From CALMEH01 sp031409875 (lineage in GTDB: Bacteria; Acidobacteriota; Blastocatellia; Pyrinomonadales; Pyrinomonadaceae), in NCBI GenBank assembly GCA_031409875.1, contig JANNYB010000202.1:68682-132681 (forward strand): 64,000 bases of DNA. The letters are read 5' to 3'. The notes beneath the pieces were generated by a model. The model was not told where the DNA came from, did no database searches, and was given only the letters and a program-made list of their open reading frames with translations. The translations under genes and the position numbers were made by a program. Position 1 is the stretch's first letter; the number at the start of each line of letters is the position of its first letter. Positions 1 through 9,224 of this stretch are shown piece by piece.

Positions 1-31
1 TAATCAAACCCGCAAATTTTTCGTTTTTCAT
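1..31 (-). CDS. 5' end of an unidentified gene (partial)
   Basis: An ATG at 31 on the minus strand is preceded by a clear ribosome binding site (GGAGAA, about 5 nt before the ATG). It opens a frame reading MKNEKFAGLI that runs off the window edge. Only ten residues are visible, so no function can be given. The strong Shine-Dalgarno sequence is the main reason for calling it. Confidence 0.55.
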   Translation of the reverse strand, partial: MKNEKFAGLI

Positions 32-265
32 ATTTTCTCCTTCTTATTTTGGTTTTACTGACAGTAAGTAGAGATACTTACAAAGAAATTTGAATAAAAA
101 ATACGTGAACGCTATCGGAAAAAATCAGGTCCAAAGCATTTACCAAATCAAATTTCTTCGTTTTTACCTTTATTTACTTGAGTTTTTAGAACAAAATGGC
201 TTAAGATTCAGATAGTTAGACGCTTTATCTTTAGCACCATTCGTTCTAAAGTTGAGCCGATACAG

Positions 266-301
266 TCGGAGTTGCAAGTGCCGTTGCGACTCCGATTTTT
301 T
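266..301 (+). terminator. Rho-independent terminator candidate
   Basis: The arms at 266-277 and 284-295 pair at 11 of 12 positions (core CGGAGT / ACTCCG) around a 6-nt loop. A run of T follows at 296-301. There is no plus-strand gene just upstream, so it may end a small RNA or a transcript not recognised here. Confidence 0.5.
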
Positions 302-321
302 ATCAGCTCAAAACTTTTACA

Positions 322-365
322 AAAAAACCTGAATATTTCTACGCACAGAAATATTCAGGTTTTTT
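322..365. terminator. Bidirectional terminator hairpin
   Basis: A perfect 19-bp stem (322-340 with 347-365) has a 6-nt loop. It starts with a run of A and ends with a run of T, so it could end transcripts on either strand. On the minus strand it lies downstream of the beta-helix gene and could close the exopolysaccharide transcript. Confidence 0.65.
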
Positions 366-700
366 AATTTAGCTTTTGCCACGAAATATAGTCTGCGTGG
401 CAAAGAAATATTCTTATTAAATTTGTTATTGTCTTGTAACATTGGAAACCTCTTCGGGTTAAAAATAGTTTTCCAATACTTCAGACGCTCGAAAATTTTT
501 CCATTTTACAACGGAAAACAAAGCGAGAGAAATATCATTAAAAAACCAGTAAAACTAACTAAAAAATGATTTTACTGACTTTAATAACTTTACTCTAACA
601 TTGGAGCGATTATGTGTCAACATAATTTTGTTGCTCCATATTTTCGATTCTAATTCCCGCAAATTCTTTCTTTAACATCTAATTTTACATACGAATCAAT

Positions 701-2287
701 TTATTTCCCCATAATTTTTTGAAAATCGGCAATATTCAAACTGCTTCCGATGTCTGCGCCGTTTTTGCCTTTGCCTTTGAAACGGCTGTTGGCGGCGAGG
801 CGAAAATCCTTCTGTGCCGGATTCATAAAACCGATACTTTTGTAATCTTCAATCCAAATATTTCCGGCGGGAAATACCGAATCGGATTTGTTTATTTTCT
901 TGCTGTTAAAAATTATGTTGTTTTGAAAAAGTTTCTGCGCGTCGGCTGATTTGATATTCGGATGACCGTTAATGCCGTAGCTGTCGTGCGCGACGATGTT
1001 GTCACGGAAGATAAAATTCTTTGGCATTTCGCCGAAAAAAGTTGTTAGGTTTCCGACGTTAAAACTCGTATTATTGGCAATCAAAATATCTTCGCCGTTT
1101 GAAACTTGGATGAAATATCCGCCGTAGCCTTCGGGTTTGTTGGTGATGTCGAGAAAAAGATTATTAACAATCGTCAGACGTTTCAAAGTTTGGCTCGGAT
1201 GTCCGTCGTCTTTGCCCAAAATGCCGATTCCGGTTGATGCGCTGATGATGAGATTGTCTTTTATCAAAACGTCTTCAATCGTGCTGAACGGAGCTTTGCC
1301 GTCCTGATTGCGAACCGTAATCCACATTGCGCTCGAAGTTTGATTGCTGTCAATGACGTTGCCGATGAATTGCAAACGCTTGGCATTTTTTATCTCAAAA
1401 GCGTTTTTGACCGTAAATTTTCCATACCATTCGAGCGGTTTGAAAAAATAATTTCCGCGAATTTCGATGTCCGTCGGAATTAATTCGGCGGAAGCCGGAT
1501 CTGCGCCGCCGAGCAGAACGGTTTCCGCGCCACCTTCGAGATAATTGTTGATAATTTTGACGTTTTTCGTGCCAGACCAACCGGCAATCGCTTGCGTTTC
1601 TTCTTGATTTCCGGCAAATCCGGCGAGATAACTGTTTTTGACAATCGTGTCTGCCGAATTTACCGCAATGCCGCGCCGTGTGATGCCGGATTTGTGCGAA
1701 TGCAGATAACATCGGTCAAACTCGAAGAAACGCGGCACGTCGGCAACCTTCGGGCTGTCGGTGTTCAGATAAATCAGATTGTAAATGTAATCGCCATTTT
1801 CGGGCGCAAACTCGATACCGATAAAACGAAAATGATGTGCGCCGTTGTCGGTCGAAACCGCCGAATTTCCCTTACCGCGTGTCAGAATTTTTGCCATCAA
1901 ATTTGCGTTTGAAGGATTAACCCGTTTATCAACAAGAAGTTGTGCGACGGCGGAACTTTGAATCGTAATGAAATCGTTAATGTTTTTTTTCGGTAATTTC
2001 GCTTCGTAATAAGTCGCGCCGGCTTGCAGTTCGATGATGTCGCCACCTTGTGCTTTGTTGATTGCGGCTTGCAAATCGCCGCCTTTCGGCACGCGGATTA
2101 TCCGTTGATTATTGACCGAAACAATTTCGAGCGGCGCGGCAAAAAGATTAAATTTTTCGCCGAAATTAGCAAACGTGAAAACGGCAATCGCGCTCAAAAC
2201 AACTAAAATCGCCGACACCGAAAAAATCAGACGCTTGTTCCATCCCGATTTTTTTACTTCTTTCCGACGAACCTGATTACTGTTCAT
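701..2287 (-). CDS. Membrane-anchored right-handed parallel beta-helix protein
   Basis: 528 aa. One hydrophobic segment (about residues 20-42) follows a basic N-terminus and would act as a signal anchor. The rest (about 65-500) is a run of short beta-rich repeats with many Asn/Ile/Val ladders (IEIRGNYF, VLIKDNLI, LTIVNNLF), typical of parallel beta-helix proteins such as pectate lyases and polysaccharide epimerases. Being last in the exopolysaccharide locus, it probably binds or modifies polysaccharide in the periplasm; that is inference, and no catalytic residues were assigned. The ATG has no Shine-Dalgarno sequence, but a TATAAT lies 8 nt upstream, so it may have its own leaderless promoter. 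Confidence 0.75.
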   Translation of the reverse strand: MNSNQVRRKEVKKSGWNKRLIFSVSAILVVLSAIAVFTFANFGEKFNLFAAPLEIVSVNNQRIIRVPKGGDLQAAINKAQGGDIIELQAGATYYEAKLPKKNINDFITIQSSAVAQLLVDKRVNPSNANLMAKILTRGKGNSAVSTDNGAHHFRFIGIEFAPENGDYIYNLIYLNTDSPKVADVPRFFEFDRCYLHSHKSGITRRGIAVNSADTIVKNSYLAGFAGNQEETQAIAGWSGTKNVKIINNYLEGGAETVLLGGADPASAELIPTDIEIRGNYFFKPLEWYGKFTVKNAFEIKNAKRLQFIGNVIDSNQTSSAMWITVRNQDGKAPFSTIEDVLIKDNLIISASTGIGILGKDDGHPSQTLKRLTIVNNLFLDITNKPEGYGGYFIQVSNGEDILIANNTSFNVGNLTTFFGEMPKNFIFRDNIVAHDSYGINGHPNIKSADAQKLFQNNIIFNSKKINKSDSVFPAGNIWIEDYKSIGFMNPAQKDFRLAANSRFKGKGKNGADIGSSLNIADFQKIMGK

Positions 2288-2295
2288 ATTTTTGA

Positions 2296-2324
2296 ATTAT
2301 ACTCAAAATTAGAAAAGTCGTAAA
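2296..2324 (-). promoter_or_regulatory. Candidate promoter for the beta-helix gene
   Basis: Read on the minus strand: TTTACG, 17 nt, TATAAT, then 8 nt to the ATG at 2287. The -10 box is perfect and the spacing ideal. The geometry would give a transcript with almost no leader. Confidence 0.45.
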
Positions 2325-2344
2325 AGATTAAATAATCCAAAACA

Positions 2345-2440
2345 TGTCAGAACCGTCTGCGGTAGCGGGCGGTTAATGCGTAATATCAAAATTTTCAATA
2401 ACAAACGATAAACCGCCCGCTACCGCAGACGGTTCTGACA
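2345..2440. repeat. TGTCAGAA-bounded palindromic repeat, copy 1
   Basis: Perfect 30-bp inverted repeat (2345-2374 and 2411-2440) around a 36-nt spacer. The ends are TGTCAGAA and TTCTGACA, and the inner part is rich in GCGGTAGCGGGC. The right arm abuts the stop codon of the glycosyltransferase gene at 2441. Sister copies lie at 13022-13100 and 50377-50484. Confidence 0.85.
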
Positions 2441-3448
2441 TTATTTCTGCAAAATAAACGAAAATTCTGCCGGGCGCGATTTTTTGAATAATTTCAGCGC
2501 GAGTTGTGGCGAAAATCGGACGAGCCAATTTATCATTGATAATTTCGGTTTGCGGAAATATTTATTGGCTTCGGCGATGTGTTTTTGGGCTTCGGAAAAT
2601 TCGCCGTTGACTAAACAAAGTTTGCCTTTTTCGAGTTCGAGTTCGGCTTCGCATTGCGCCATCTGTTTTTGCCAGATTTCGGTTTCGCGTTCGTTGAAAT
2701 CGTATTTCTTTTTTATCATTTCGAGCGCGATGATGTTGCGTTCGGAGCGTTTGACGTTGCCGCCGGAAAGATTGTCGGGGCGGACGCGATATTTCAGTAA
2801 GATTTCAGATTGATAGCCGATTCGTGCGCCGCATTTCGCAAGCCGAAACCATAAATCGAAATCTTGCGAACGCGGAATATTTGCGTCGAAATTGCCGAAT
2901 TTTTCAATCAAATCTTTTCTTAAAATCGTGCCGGAAGTTATCACGTTACATTCGCCGGTTATCAAACTTTCCGTCGTAACCGCGCCGACGGACGGCGAAT
3001 TTTTCATAAAATTTTCGCCTTCAAAATGCGCGTCGCCGAAGATTTCCGCGTCCGCATAAACCATTTCGAGATTTTCTTTTTCGAGAAAATTTATCTGCGA
3101 GTCCAAAAAGCGCGGAAGCCAAATATCATCGCCGTCCAAAAACGCAAGAATTTCGCCGCGAGCCAACGAAATCGCCGAATTTCGTGCGACAGACGCACCG
3201 GCGTTCGTTTGTTCGGCATAGATTATTTTGTCGAAAAATGGTTCTAAGACTTTTTCCAAAGCCTTCGTATCTTTCGAGCCATCATTAACAACAATAATTT
3301 CGTAATCCGTGAAAGTTTGTGCGAAAACCGATTCCAAAGTTTCCGCAATGTAAGGCGCAATATTATAAGCCGGAATAATCACGCTAATTTTCGGCGCGTT
3401 ATTTCCAATATTTTCCCCATTATTTATTGTCTTAAATTCATCCCTCAT
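2441..3448 (-). CDS. Family 2 glycosyltransferase
   Basis: 335 aa. The N-terminal GT-A fold is clear: the nucleotide-binding start (KISVIIPAYNI, about residue 20), the VNDGS motif near 55, and a metal-binding DGDD motif (FLDGDDIW) near 105. The tail after about 230 is helical and Lys/Glu-rich. It probably adds one sugar to the lipid-linked exopolysaccharide unit at the cytoplasmic face; donor and acceptor cannot be told from sequence. It follows the FkbM gene by a few bases, so the two are co-transcribed. The join (3438-3465) is made of TCATCCC heptamers. Confidence 0.85.
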   Translation of the reverse strand: MRDEFKTINNGENIGNNAPKISVIIPAYNIAPYIAETLESVFAQTFTDYEIIVVNDGSKDTKALEKVLEPFFDKIIYAEQTNAGASVARNSAISLARGEILAFLDGDDIWLPRFLDSQINFLEKENLEMVYADAEIFGDAHFEGENFMKNSPSVGAVTTESLITGECNVITSGTILRKDLIEKFGNFDANIPRSQDFDLWFRLAKCGARIGYQSEILLKYRVRPDNLSGGNVKRSERNIIALEMIKKKYDFNERETEIWQKQMAQCEAELELEKGKLCLVNGEFSEAQKHIAEANKYFRKPKLSMINWLVRFSPQLALKLFKKSRPAEFSFILQK

Positions 3449-3465
3449 CCCTCATCCCTCATCCC
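3438..3465. repeat. Tandem 7-bp repeat (TCATCCC)
   Basis: About four copies of TCATCCC span the end of the FkbM methyltransferase gene and the start of the GT2 gene, so they encode the last residues of one and the first of the other. It is one of several heptamer tracts in the window. Confidence 0.8.
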
Positions 3466-4294
3466 TTAATTTCGCGTGTGTGTCATACCAGCCCGGAAGC
3501 GAACGGCGAGCGACTCGTTCGAGTTGCGCGATGAATTTTTTGCCGCGTTCTTTTTGCAGCATATAAGAATAATCGCCGAACAGCCAATAAAGCGTGAAAA
3601 TGCGGTGATAATCTTTTAAAACTTGCTCTTTATTACGCCAATTCCCGCTCGTTTCTTCGCCGAAAACGCCTGACGCGCCTTCATCAAAAACGTATTTTTC
3701 GCCGTTAAGCTCAATCGTAAAATCGGTTACGTCTTGTTGAACGGCTTTGAAACGGTCGTAGCCCAGTCGCTCGAACAAATCGAATTCTTCGATTAAATTG
3801 TTCCAGATAACTTTTTCCGAACGAATCGAAATATAATCCGGCTTGTTTTCAAATTCGAGCAACGCACGCAAACAAATTTTTTCAGAACCGACAATATCGG
3901 CTTTCAAATAATGCGGAATGCCGTATTTTTCGAGCGCGGAAGTGAAATTTACTGCCGGAATTTCGATTTTTTCGTTTGACGTTCCCATCACCTCGTTGCG
4001 AAAGGCAAACTCTTTGTCGGTCGTTCCCCAAAAAGATGTCTGCTCATTGCAGTAAAATTCGATAAAATGTCCGCCGCCGTTCCAATTTTCGAGTTCGACG
4101 ATGCCGCCTTCGACGATGATTAATTTGCCTTCGGCTATTTGGGATGAAAAGCGTTTTTTGCAAAAATCAACATTTGCCGGATTCGCTTCAAAAGCAACCA
4201 CGTTGAAGCCTTTTTTGAGATAAAAATCCGTGTCCTGCCCGTGATGCAAGCCGACATCGTAAATGAGATTTTTGTGTTTTGGAGTTGATTTCAT
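3452..4294 (-). CDS. FkbM family methyltransferase
   Basis: 280 aa. The N-terminus has an FkbM-like SAM-binding region (YDVGLHHGQDTDFYLKKG, about residues 12-30) followed by VVAFEANP. The family O-methylates sugars or polyketides with S-adenosylmethionine. Set between two glycosyltransferases, it most likely methylates a sugar hydroxyl of the exopolysaccharide repeat unit. The glycine loop differs from the classic GANIG-type motif, so activity is probable but not certain. Ordinary ATG start, 8 bp after the preceding gene. Confidence 0.8.
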   Translation of the reverse strand: MKSTPKHKNLIYDVGLHHGQDTDFYLKKGFNVVAFEANPANVDFCKKRFSSQIAEGKLIIVEGGIVELENWNGGGHFIEFYCNEQTSFWGTTDKEFAFRNEVMGTSNEKIEIPAVNFTSALEKYGIPHYLKADIVGSEKICLRALLEFENKPDYISIRSEKVIWNNLIEEFDLFERLGYDRFKAVQQDVTDFTIELNGEKYVFDEGASGVFGEETSGNWRNKEQVLKDYHRIFTLYWLFGDYSYMLQKERGKKFIAQLERVARRSLPGWYDTHAKLRDEG

Positions 4295-4302
4295 TTTAAA
4301 GT

Positions 4303-5481
4303 TCAGACATTAACACCTGTTTCATTTGTTTCACGAATCGGCTCCCATTTGGCATAGCGTTCGCCGCTCAGGAATTTGTAAAAACCGATGAGCGACGCGA
4401 GATTTGCCAACACGAAATAAAGCGGAATTGCAAAAACGCCCAACTTTTTGCCTTTTCGTTCAAAAAGCCAAGCCGCGAATGCCGCCAGATAAAATAAAAT
4501 TTGGACGACGAAAAATCCGATAAAAATATTTGAATAAAAATCCAAAATCCCCGACGAAATAAAAATTAAAGCCAAAAAAAGCGGCACGGCATAACGCAAG
4601 ACTTTGTGCGAAATTAATTCGATTGCATAAAAACCGCTTCGCAACGGATTCATCATCTCGCGGTTGCGCCAGAGGTCTGTAAATGTCTGACTGATAACTC
4701 GCACGCGCATCTGAAATTCTTTTCCGGTTTGACGGTTCGTTTCTTCCGTGCAGACGGCATTCGGTTCATAAACCGAGCGCAAATTTTGCCGATAAACGAC
4801 TGTGCAAATCAAAAAATCGGAACACGCTTCGGGATACATCGGTTGATATGCGGATTTGCGAACGGCATACAAACAACCCGACGCACCGATCAGCGAACAC
4901 GCGCGACTTTCGGATTCTTTAATAAAAGTTTCGTAATTCCAATAGCTTTTCGCGCCTTTGCCAACGCCCGAATCGGTTTCGTCAACATAAACCAATTTGC
5001 CCGCGACGCATCCGATTGTTTCATCTGCAAAATTCGGCAAAATCGTTGTTAAGACATCGGTTTTGTAATTTGTCGTGGCATCGGAAAACAAAATTATCTC
5101 GCCGTTTGCTTGTTCAACGGCTTTGTTTTGCGTAAAAGTTTTGCCCATTCTGCCTTCTTGCCGAAAGAGTTTTACGCCGTTTGCGGCAAATTCTTTGACG
5201 ATTTCGTCGGTTTTATCGGTCGAACCGTCGGAAGCGACGAGAATTTCTAATTTCCCTTTTGGATAGACGAGTTGCAGAGTATTTTCGATTTTAGCGCGAA
5301 TCGCTTTTTCTTCGTTGTAAGCCGTAATTAAAATCGTAACCGTCGGCGCAAAATCATCTTTTTTAACGGAAATCGGACGCAGAACGGCGACCAGCCAAAC
5401 CAAAAACGGATAGCCGACATAAACATAGAAAAGCGCGGTAACGCTTGTCCAAAAAATAATTTGTGCAATCAACGGAATCAA
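4303..5481 (-). CDS. Membrane-bound family 2 glycosyltransferase
   Basis: 392 aa. A transmembrane helix lies at the N-terminus (about 5-35), then a GT2 catalytic domain (VTILITAYNEE near 48; ASDGSTDKTDEI near 84; SDATT near 132), then C-terminal membrane helices (about 290-375). This is the architecture of processive or membrane-anchored sugar transferases of the cellulose/hyaluronan synthase type, but the QxxRW motif typical of processive enzymes is not obvious. The frame opens with TTG at 5481, one codon after the stop of the upstream polymerase gene. No good ATG is near, so a TTG start with coupled translation is likely. Confidence 0.8.
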   Translation of the reverse strand: MIPLIAQIIFWTSVTALFYVYVGYPFLVWLVAVLRPISVKKDDFAPTVTILITAYNEEKAIRAKIENTLQLVYPKGKLEILVASDGSTDKTDEIVKEFAANGVKLFRQEGRMGKTFTQNKAVEQANGEIILFSDATTNYKTDVLTTILPNFADETIGCVAGKLVYVDETDSGVGKGAKSYWNYETFIKESESRACSLIGASGCLYAVRKSAYQPMYPEACSDFLICTVVYRQNLRSVYEPNAVCTEETNRQTGKEFQMRVRVISQTFTDLWRNREMMNPLRSGFYAIELISHKVLRYAVPLFLALIFISSGILDFYSNIFIGFFVVQILFYLAAFAAWLFERKGKKLGVFAIPLYFVLANLASLIGFYKFLSGERYAKWEPIRETNETGVNV

Positions 5482-5484
5482 TTT

Positions 5485-7098
5485 TTAATTTTTACTCCAA
5501 TCCCAAAGCGGTTCGGGTTTTATGCCTTCGGGCAAACCTTTTTCGATTTGGTAAATCCTTCTTAAGGCAACGGCATAAGCAACCAGATAATAGATAAACC
5601 AGAGATAAGCCACCGACACGAAAAAGCTCGAAACCATATAACCGACGATGCTCGCCTGCAAACCGATAGAAACATAATAGAACCAATCAGCTTCATCTTT
5701 CTTAAAAAGCGTCCGTTCGATTGCGCCGAGTTTGCGAAACGGACTAATCATAAATATCAAATATGCAATCAAACCTAAAATTCCGAGTTCCGCCGAAACT
5801 TGCGTAAATGAATTATGCGTTACCAGATTGCGAATGCCGACAATCGGAAAATTGCCGATGCCGATGCCCCAGGGATTTCTCAAAGTTACGAGTATCGAGC
5901 GTTCGAGCAATTCTCTGCGTTGATCAGACGAACCGACCGGATCAGCCGCAAGCCCGAAAATCGAAAGAATCCGCACACCGTAATTGCCCGGCGCAACCAA
6001 GATAAATATAGTGCCGACGACGATTGAAACAATGCTCACGCCCAAACGCTGGCGGCGACCGAGTTTCCAAACCATCACGACAGATGCCGCAACTAATCCT
6101 AAAAATCCGCCGCGTGAATATGTTACCGTATTTGCCGAAACAAAAAGAATCGCCGCCGCAAAATAAACAACACGCATGACGCGGCTTTTGCTCGCAAGCC
6201 CTAAACAGACGGCAAGCGGAATCATCGTTACGAGATGCAATGCAAGATCGTTCGGGTTGCCGAAAAGTCCTTTTACGCCGACATCTACGCGATAACCTTC
6301 GGCGTTGAGTTCGCCGCGCATAAACATACTGATTGCGATATAACTCAGATAAACACCGACCGAAAGCGAAAGCCACATCAAGCCCATTAACCGCCGCCGA
6401 GTCCGCAAAACATTGACCATGACGACGAACATCAAAACGGCTTTGATAAACGTATCGTTAAAAGTTTCCCAAGCCGTCGGCGGACTTTTGGCAATCGGCA
6501 TCGTTACCAAAGCAATCAGAGCCATTGCGAAAATACATTTTACTTCGGTCGGAAAAACCGTAAAGGTGCCTTCGGTCGTAAATTGCGTCGGAATATAAAT
6601 TATCAAAGTCGCCATCGCCACGATAAACGCCGATGTCGAAAGAAATCCGAGTTCGGGAATCAATTCGTAAGGACGAAAAAGCACCAAAATCGAAAAAAGA
6701 TAAAGCCCGCAATATGTCAAAAAATGTCCGTTTCGTTTGAGCCAACGCTCACCGTCTAAAAGTTTGCTGTCGCGTTCGGTGGATTTTTCTTCCTTTTTCC
6801 GTTTCGATTCTTCGGCAAACGTGAGTTCTTCTTTTGCAGGAATTTCCGTTTTGATTTCAGGCTTTTCCGTCTGAATTTGCGGCACAAAAAAATCCGTCTC
6901 AGCCGTTTCGGTTTGCACCGCAACAGCTTCGGACGGAAGTTTTTCTATTTTATTGTAAGGATTTACTAAACTTTCGAGAACCGCAATTTCTGCATTCGGC
7001 GTTGACGGTTTTAATGTTTCTTGCCCGCCGCCGTTCGCGCCGTTCGTTTTTTTGCGAAGCGTTTGATAATCGGAACTTGTGTTGCTGTTTGCAGACAT
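5485..7098 (-). CDS. O-antigen ligase/polymerase family membrane protein
   Basis: 537 aa. A hydrophilic, Glu/Thr-rich leader of about 125 residues precedes ten or more transmembrane helices. The Wzy_C-type signature is visible: YSRGGFLGL near 330, then a periplasmic segment with NPWGIGIGNFP and THNSFTQVSAELGILG near 400-440. Such proteins polymerise repeat units or transfer the chain to an acceptor on the periplasmic side. A second protein of this class is at 23785-25281, so one may be polymerase and the other ligase; the sequence does not say which. The cytosolic leader is unusually long. The ATG is followed at once upstream by an AAAAGTA repeat tract. Confidence 0.8.
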   Translation of the reverse strand: MSANSNTSSDYQTLRKKTNGANGGGQETLKPSTPNAEIAVLESLVNPYNKIEKLPSEAVAVQTETAETDFFVPQIQTEKPEIKTEIPAKEELTFAEESKRKKEEKSTERDSKLLDGERWLKRNGHFLTYCGLYLFSILVLFRPYELIPELGFLSTSAFIVAMATLIIYIPTQFTTEGTFTVFPTEVKCIFAMALIALVTMPIAKSPPTAWETFNDTFIKAVLMFVVMVNVLRTRRRLMGLMWLSLSVGVYLSYIAISMFMRGELNAEGYRVDVGVKGLFGNPNDLALHLVTMIPLAVCLGLASKSRVMRVVYFAAAILFVSANTVTYSRGGFLGLVAASVVMVWKLGRRQRLGVSIVSIVVGTIFILVAPGNYGVRILSIFGLAADPVGSSDQRRELLERSILVTLRNPWGIGIGNFPIVGIRNLVTHNSFTQVSAELGILGLIAYLIFMISPFRKLGAIERTLFKKDEADWFYYVSIGLQASIVGYMVSSFFVSVAYLWFIYYLVAYAVALRRIYQIEKGLPEGIKPEPLWDWSKN

Positions 7099-7101
7099 TG
7101 G

Positions 7102-7251
7102 AAAAGTAAAAAGTAAAAAGTAAAAAGTAAAAAGTAAAAAGTAAAGAAATGTCGGGGAAATGAGTTTATTGTAAAGCTAAAGAGGCGTTATTGTAAATTT
7201 GCAATCGTGAGATGCAATTATTTTTTACTTTTTACTTTTTACTTTTTACTT
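7102..7251. repeat. Heptamer tracts in inverted orientation (AAAAGTA)
   Basis: Five to six tandem copies of AAAAGTA occupy 7102-7146. The reverse complement (TACTTTT) is repeated at 7221-7251. The tracts could pair into a long AT-rich stem with a loop of about 75 nt. The element fills the gap between the polymerase start and the stop of the sigma-like gene. Confidence 0.85.
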
Positions 7252-7254
7252 CCG

Positions 7255-8397
7255 TTAGGCGGCAACTTCGACTGCAATCAAATCGCGCACTTTATGGCGC
7301 AGAGCTTTTTCAAATTGGCGGGCTTCATTTACGCCGTTAAACGAAAGCGATTGCAAATTCGATTCGATGCGTTTGCGGTAATCGGAAACGAGCGAATCCG
7401 AAACGCCGAGCATATCTGCAACTTCGAGTTGCGTTCCGCTGTCGGAAATCAAATAACAATACCACAAAACATTAATCATTCGATTGTATTGCTTTTCTTT
7501 TCCGCGCACCGATTTATTTAAATTTATCAGAAAATCGTCAACAAACCCGACTGCCGTAACTTCCGCTTCGCGCCGTAAAACATTAGCTTCGGGCGTTTCG
7601 CGGGTGTCCGCCGGATCGTATTCGTATTTATTATTTTCGTCGTCGTCCGAACCTGAGCCAATCGGCACGAGATAAATATCCATCACCGGCAAACGCGACA
7701 TCACGAACGAACGCAACGAACGAACATCAACAGGCGAATCAACTGCTTTAAAAACTTTAATTATCAACTTTTCAAGGTCAACATTGCTGATCACGATTTG
7801 CGCGTCGCCCGTGCAACCGACCATTCGCGTATCGCGGCTGTGAAACGAAACAACCTTCACGCGCTCTTCCATTTCCGGCACATTGCGGCGCGTTTTACTG
7901 TCTCCCCAATCTGCCAAACCGTATTGTCGGTCTGCCAGCCGTCGGTGAATTTCCAAATTCCCGATGTTGTCGAAACGCTTGAAATTTTTGCTCGTCTGAA
8001 TTAATGTCGAAACCCGCCGCGCCAGACGATAACTTTCAGGATAGCGTTTGCGAAGTTCGGCGGTGAGCAAATTCGTGAGTTCGATTTGCGAGATTTCCGC
8101 TTCGATTTCCGAGTCCGTCATTTCCGTATCGAGATAATGCTGAAAGCGTTCTTTGCTAAGTAAAGCGACGAAAAGTTCCTGTGTCATATCCGTGTAAGCA
8201 TTAGCCTTACCTTCTTCGACCAGAAATCCGGCGCGTTTTGAAGCGCGAACCAACGGATGCGACGAAACGATGCGATGAAGCTCCGTCCAAATTTGATTGA
8301 CATCCGAAATCTTGAGGCTTGCCGTCCATTTTCCGACCCGTATCTGGCGGTTTTGGATGCTTTTCGGCAAACGTCCCTGCTGTTTATTTTCGCTCAT
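7255..8397 (-). CDS. Sigma-factor-like helix-turn-helix regulator
   Basis: About 380 aa from the ATG at 8397. This start has an upstream GGACAGG; the frame extends to 8532, but the extra residues look untranslated. An N-terminal stretch (DMTQELFVALLSKERFQHYL) recalls the DNA-binding core of sigma70 region 2. The C-terminus (EVADMLGVSDSLVSDYRKRIESNL) is a good helix-turn-helix like region 4. The middle, about 150 residues, is unassigned. It probably binds DNA and may regulate the surrounding exopolysaccharide locus; a true sigma role is inference. A small zinc-finger protein that could partner it is divergently encoded at 8913. Confidence 0.55.
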   Translation of the reverse strand: MSENKQQGRLPKSIQNRQIRVGKWTASLKISDVNQIWTELHRIVSSHPLVRASKRAGFLVEEGKANAYTDMTQELFVALLSKERFQHYLDTEMTDSEIEAEISQIELTNLLTAELRKRYPESYRLARRVSTLIQTSKNFKRFDNIGNLEIHRRLADRQYGLADWGDSKTRRNVPEMEERVKVVSFHSRDTRMVGCTGDAQIVISNVDLEKLIIKVFKAVDSPVDVRSLRSFVMSRLPVMDIYLVPIGSGSDDDENNKYEYDPADTRETPEANVLRREAEVTAVGFVDDFLINLNKSVRGKEKQYNRMINVLWYCYLISDSGTQLEVADMLGVSDSLVSDYRKRIESNLQSLSFNGVNEARQFEKALRHKVRDLIAVEVAA

Positions 8398-8912
8398 AAA
8401 TTGACCTGTCCGATTTGTTTGTTTGTGATTTTTTTTGCTTCTGTGTTTTGAGAACACGAAAACCGCTCCGCTTTTTGCGAAAAAATTTCCTCCCGATTGA
8501 AATTTCTTCACGAACCGGCTTTCATTTCCCAACGAATCTTCCGCTTTTTTAGAGATTGTATAGAAAAAATTTTCTACTAATTAACCGCCGAGCAAAGCAG
8601 TTAATTTGGCGAGAGATTGATAGGATTTTTACGTCTTATCAACCCACAATTTAGATATTAACAGTTATTTCACATTTGAGCAACTATTTTTTACTTACAT
8701 AAACAATGTTTAATTTATAGGTTAAACTCAAGTTTCGCAACAGATTAGGTAAATCACTCGAATTTTATCAAAAACTTTTTTTGAAAATTATCGGATAACT
8801 TTTGGAAGGTTTGGGGCATTACGGATTTATTTTTCTTGTAACGCAAAAACGACAAGTCGCCCGTTCCGTAAGGCGAAACGCGCGAATTTGCGCTAAAGAA
8901 ACGCATAAAGCT
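8398..8912. other. Divergent intergenic region
   Basis: AT-rich gap between the sigma-like gene (minus) and the zinc-finger gene (plus). It must hold both promoters. A weak plus-strand candidate is TTGAGC near 8678 with TAAACA 18 nt later. No other gene or structured RNA was recognised. Confidence 0.35.
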
Positions 8913-9224
8913 ATGTTTTCGATAAAAATGATTACTTTTCGTAAAAACGCAATTTGCCCTTCATCGCAAAAACTTCTGACGTTTCAAAACGGCGAAGCGG
9001 CAGAAACAGACGCGCCTGTCGTCCGCCGACACCTCGAAGCCTGCGAATTTTGCGCCGCCGAAATCGAATTCTACGCGCATTACCCGCAATCGGAAGAAAG
9101 CATCGAACGCACGGAAATCCCAATGCCGCTCTACGAACTCGCCCACGCGCTCCTGAGCAATCATCACAAAGACTTTTTCCGGCTCAATCAACTTTTATGT
9201 GAACCGGAAGGTGTAAAAGTTTAA
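8913..9224 (+). CDS. Small zinc-finger protein, anti-sigma-like (zf-HC2 type)
   Basis: 103 aa from the ATG at 8913; a start at 8928 is possible, and neither has a clear Shine-Dalgarno sequence. The core, a Cys near residue 13 followed by HLEACEFCAAE near 40-50, matches the Cys-x(n)-His-x3-Cys-x2-Cys pattern of zf-HC2 anti-sigma domains. There is no membrane segment, so it would be a soluble regulator. It lies divergent to the sigma-like gene at 7255, a natural partner (inference). Its last codons (GVKV) lie inside the inverted repeat at 9211-9298. Confidence 0.6.
   Translation: MFSIKMITFRKNAICPSSQKLLTFQNGEAAETDAPVVRRHLEACEFCAAEIEFYAHYPQSEESIERTEIPMPLYELAHALLSNHHKDFFRLNQLLCEPEGVKV

Larger units (their letters stand above)
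32..700. other. Non-coding gap with two terminator hairpins
   Basis: No credible gene is seen here. The stretch is AT-rich and separates the partial gene at the window edge from the 3' end of the beta-helix gene. It contains two hairpins (266-301 and 322-365), listed separately. The phrase TAACATTGGA occurs twice, near 437 and near 596, with no recognised meaning. Confidence 0.5.

Noticed and set aside
5984..6166. Antisense frames within the large minus-strand genes, many 60-190 codons long (e.g. 5984-6166, 16128-16649, 20068-20637, 58492-59058)
   Set aside because: They lie fully inside well-supported genes on the opposite strand, show skewed composition and no domains, and lack ribosome sites; they are codon-bias shadows.
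7102..7251. Regular repeats that could be taken for a CRISPR array
   Set aside because: The units are 7 bp, directly joined and without spacers, and no cas gene is present.
8398..8532. 45-residue N-terminal extension of the sigma-like protein
   Set aside because: Composition is unlike the body, and the ATG at 8397 has a ribosome site.
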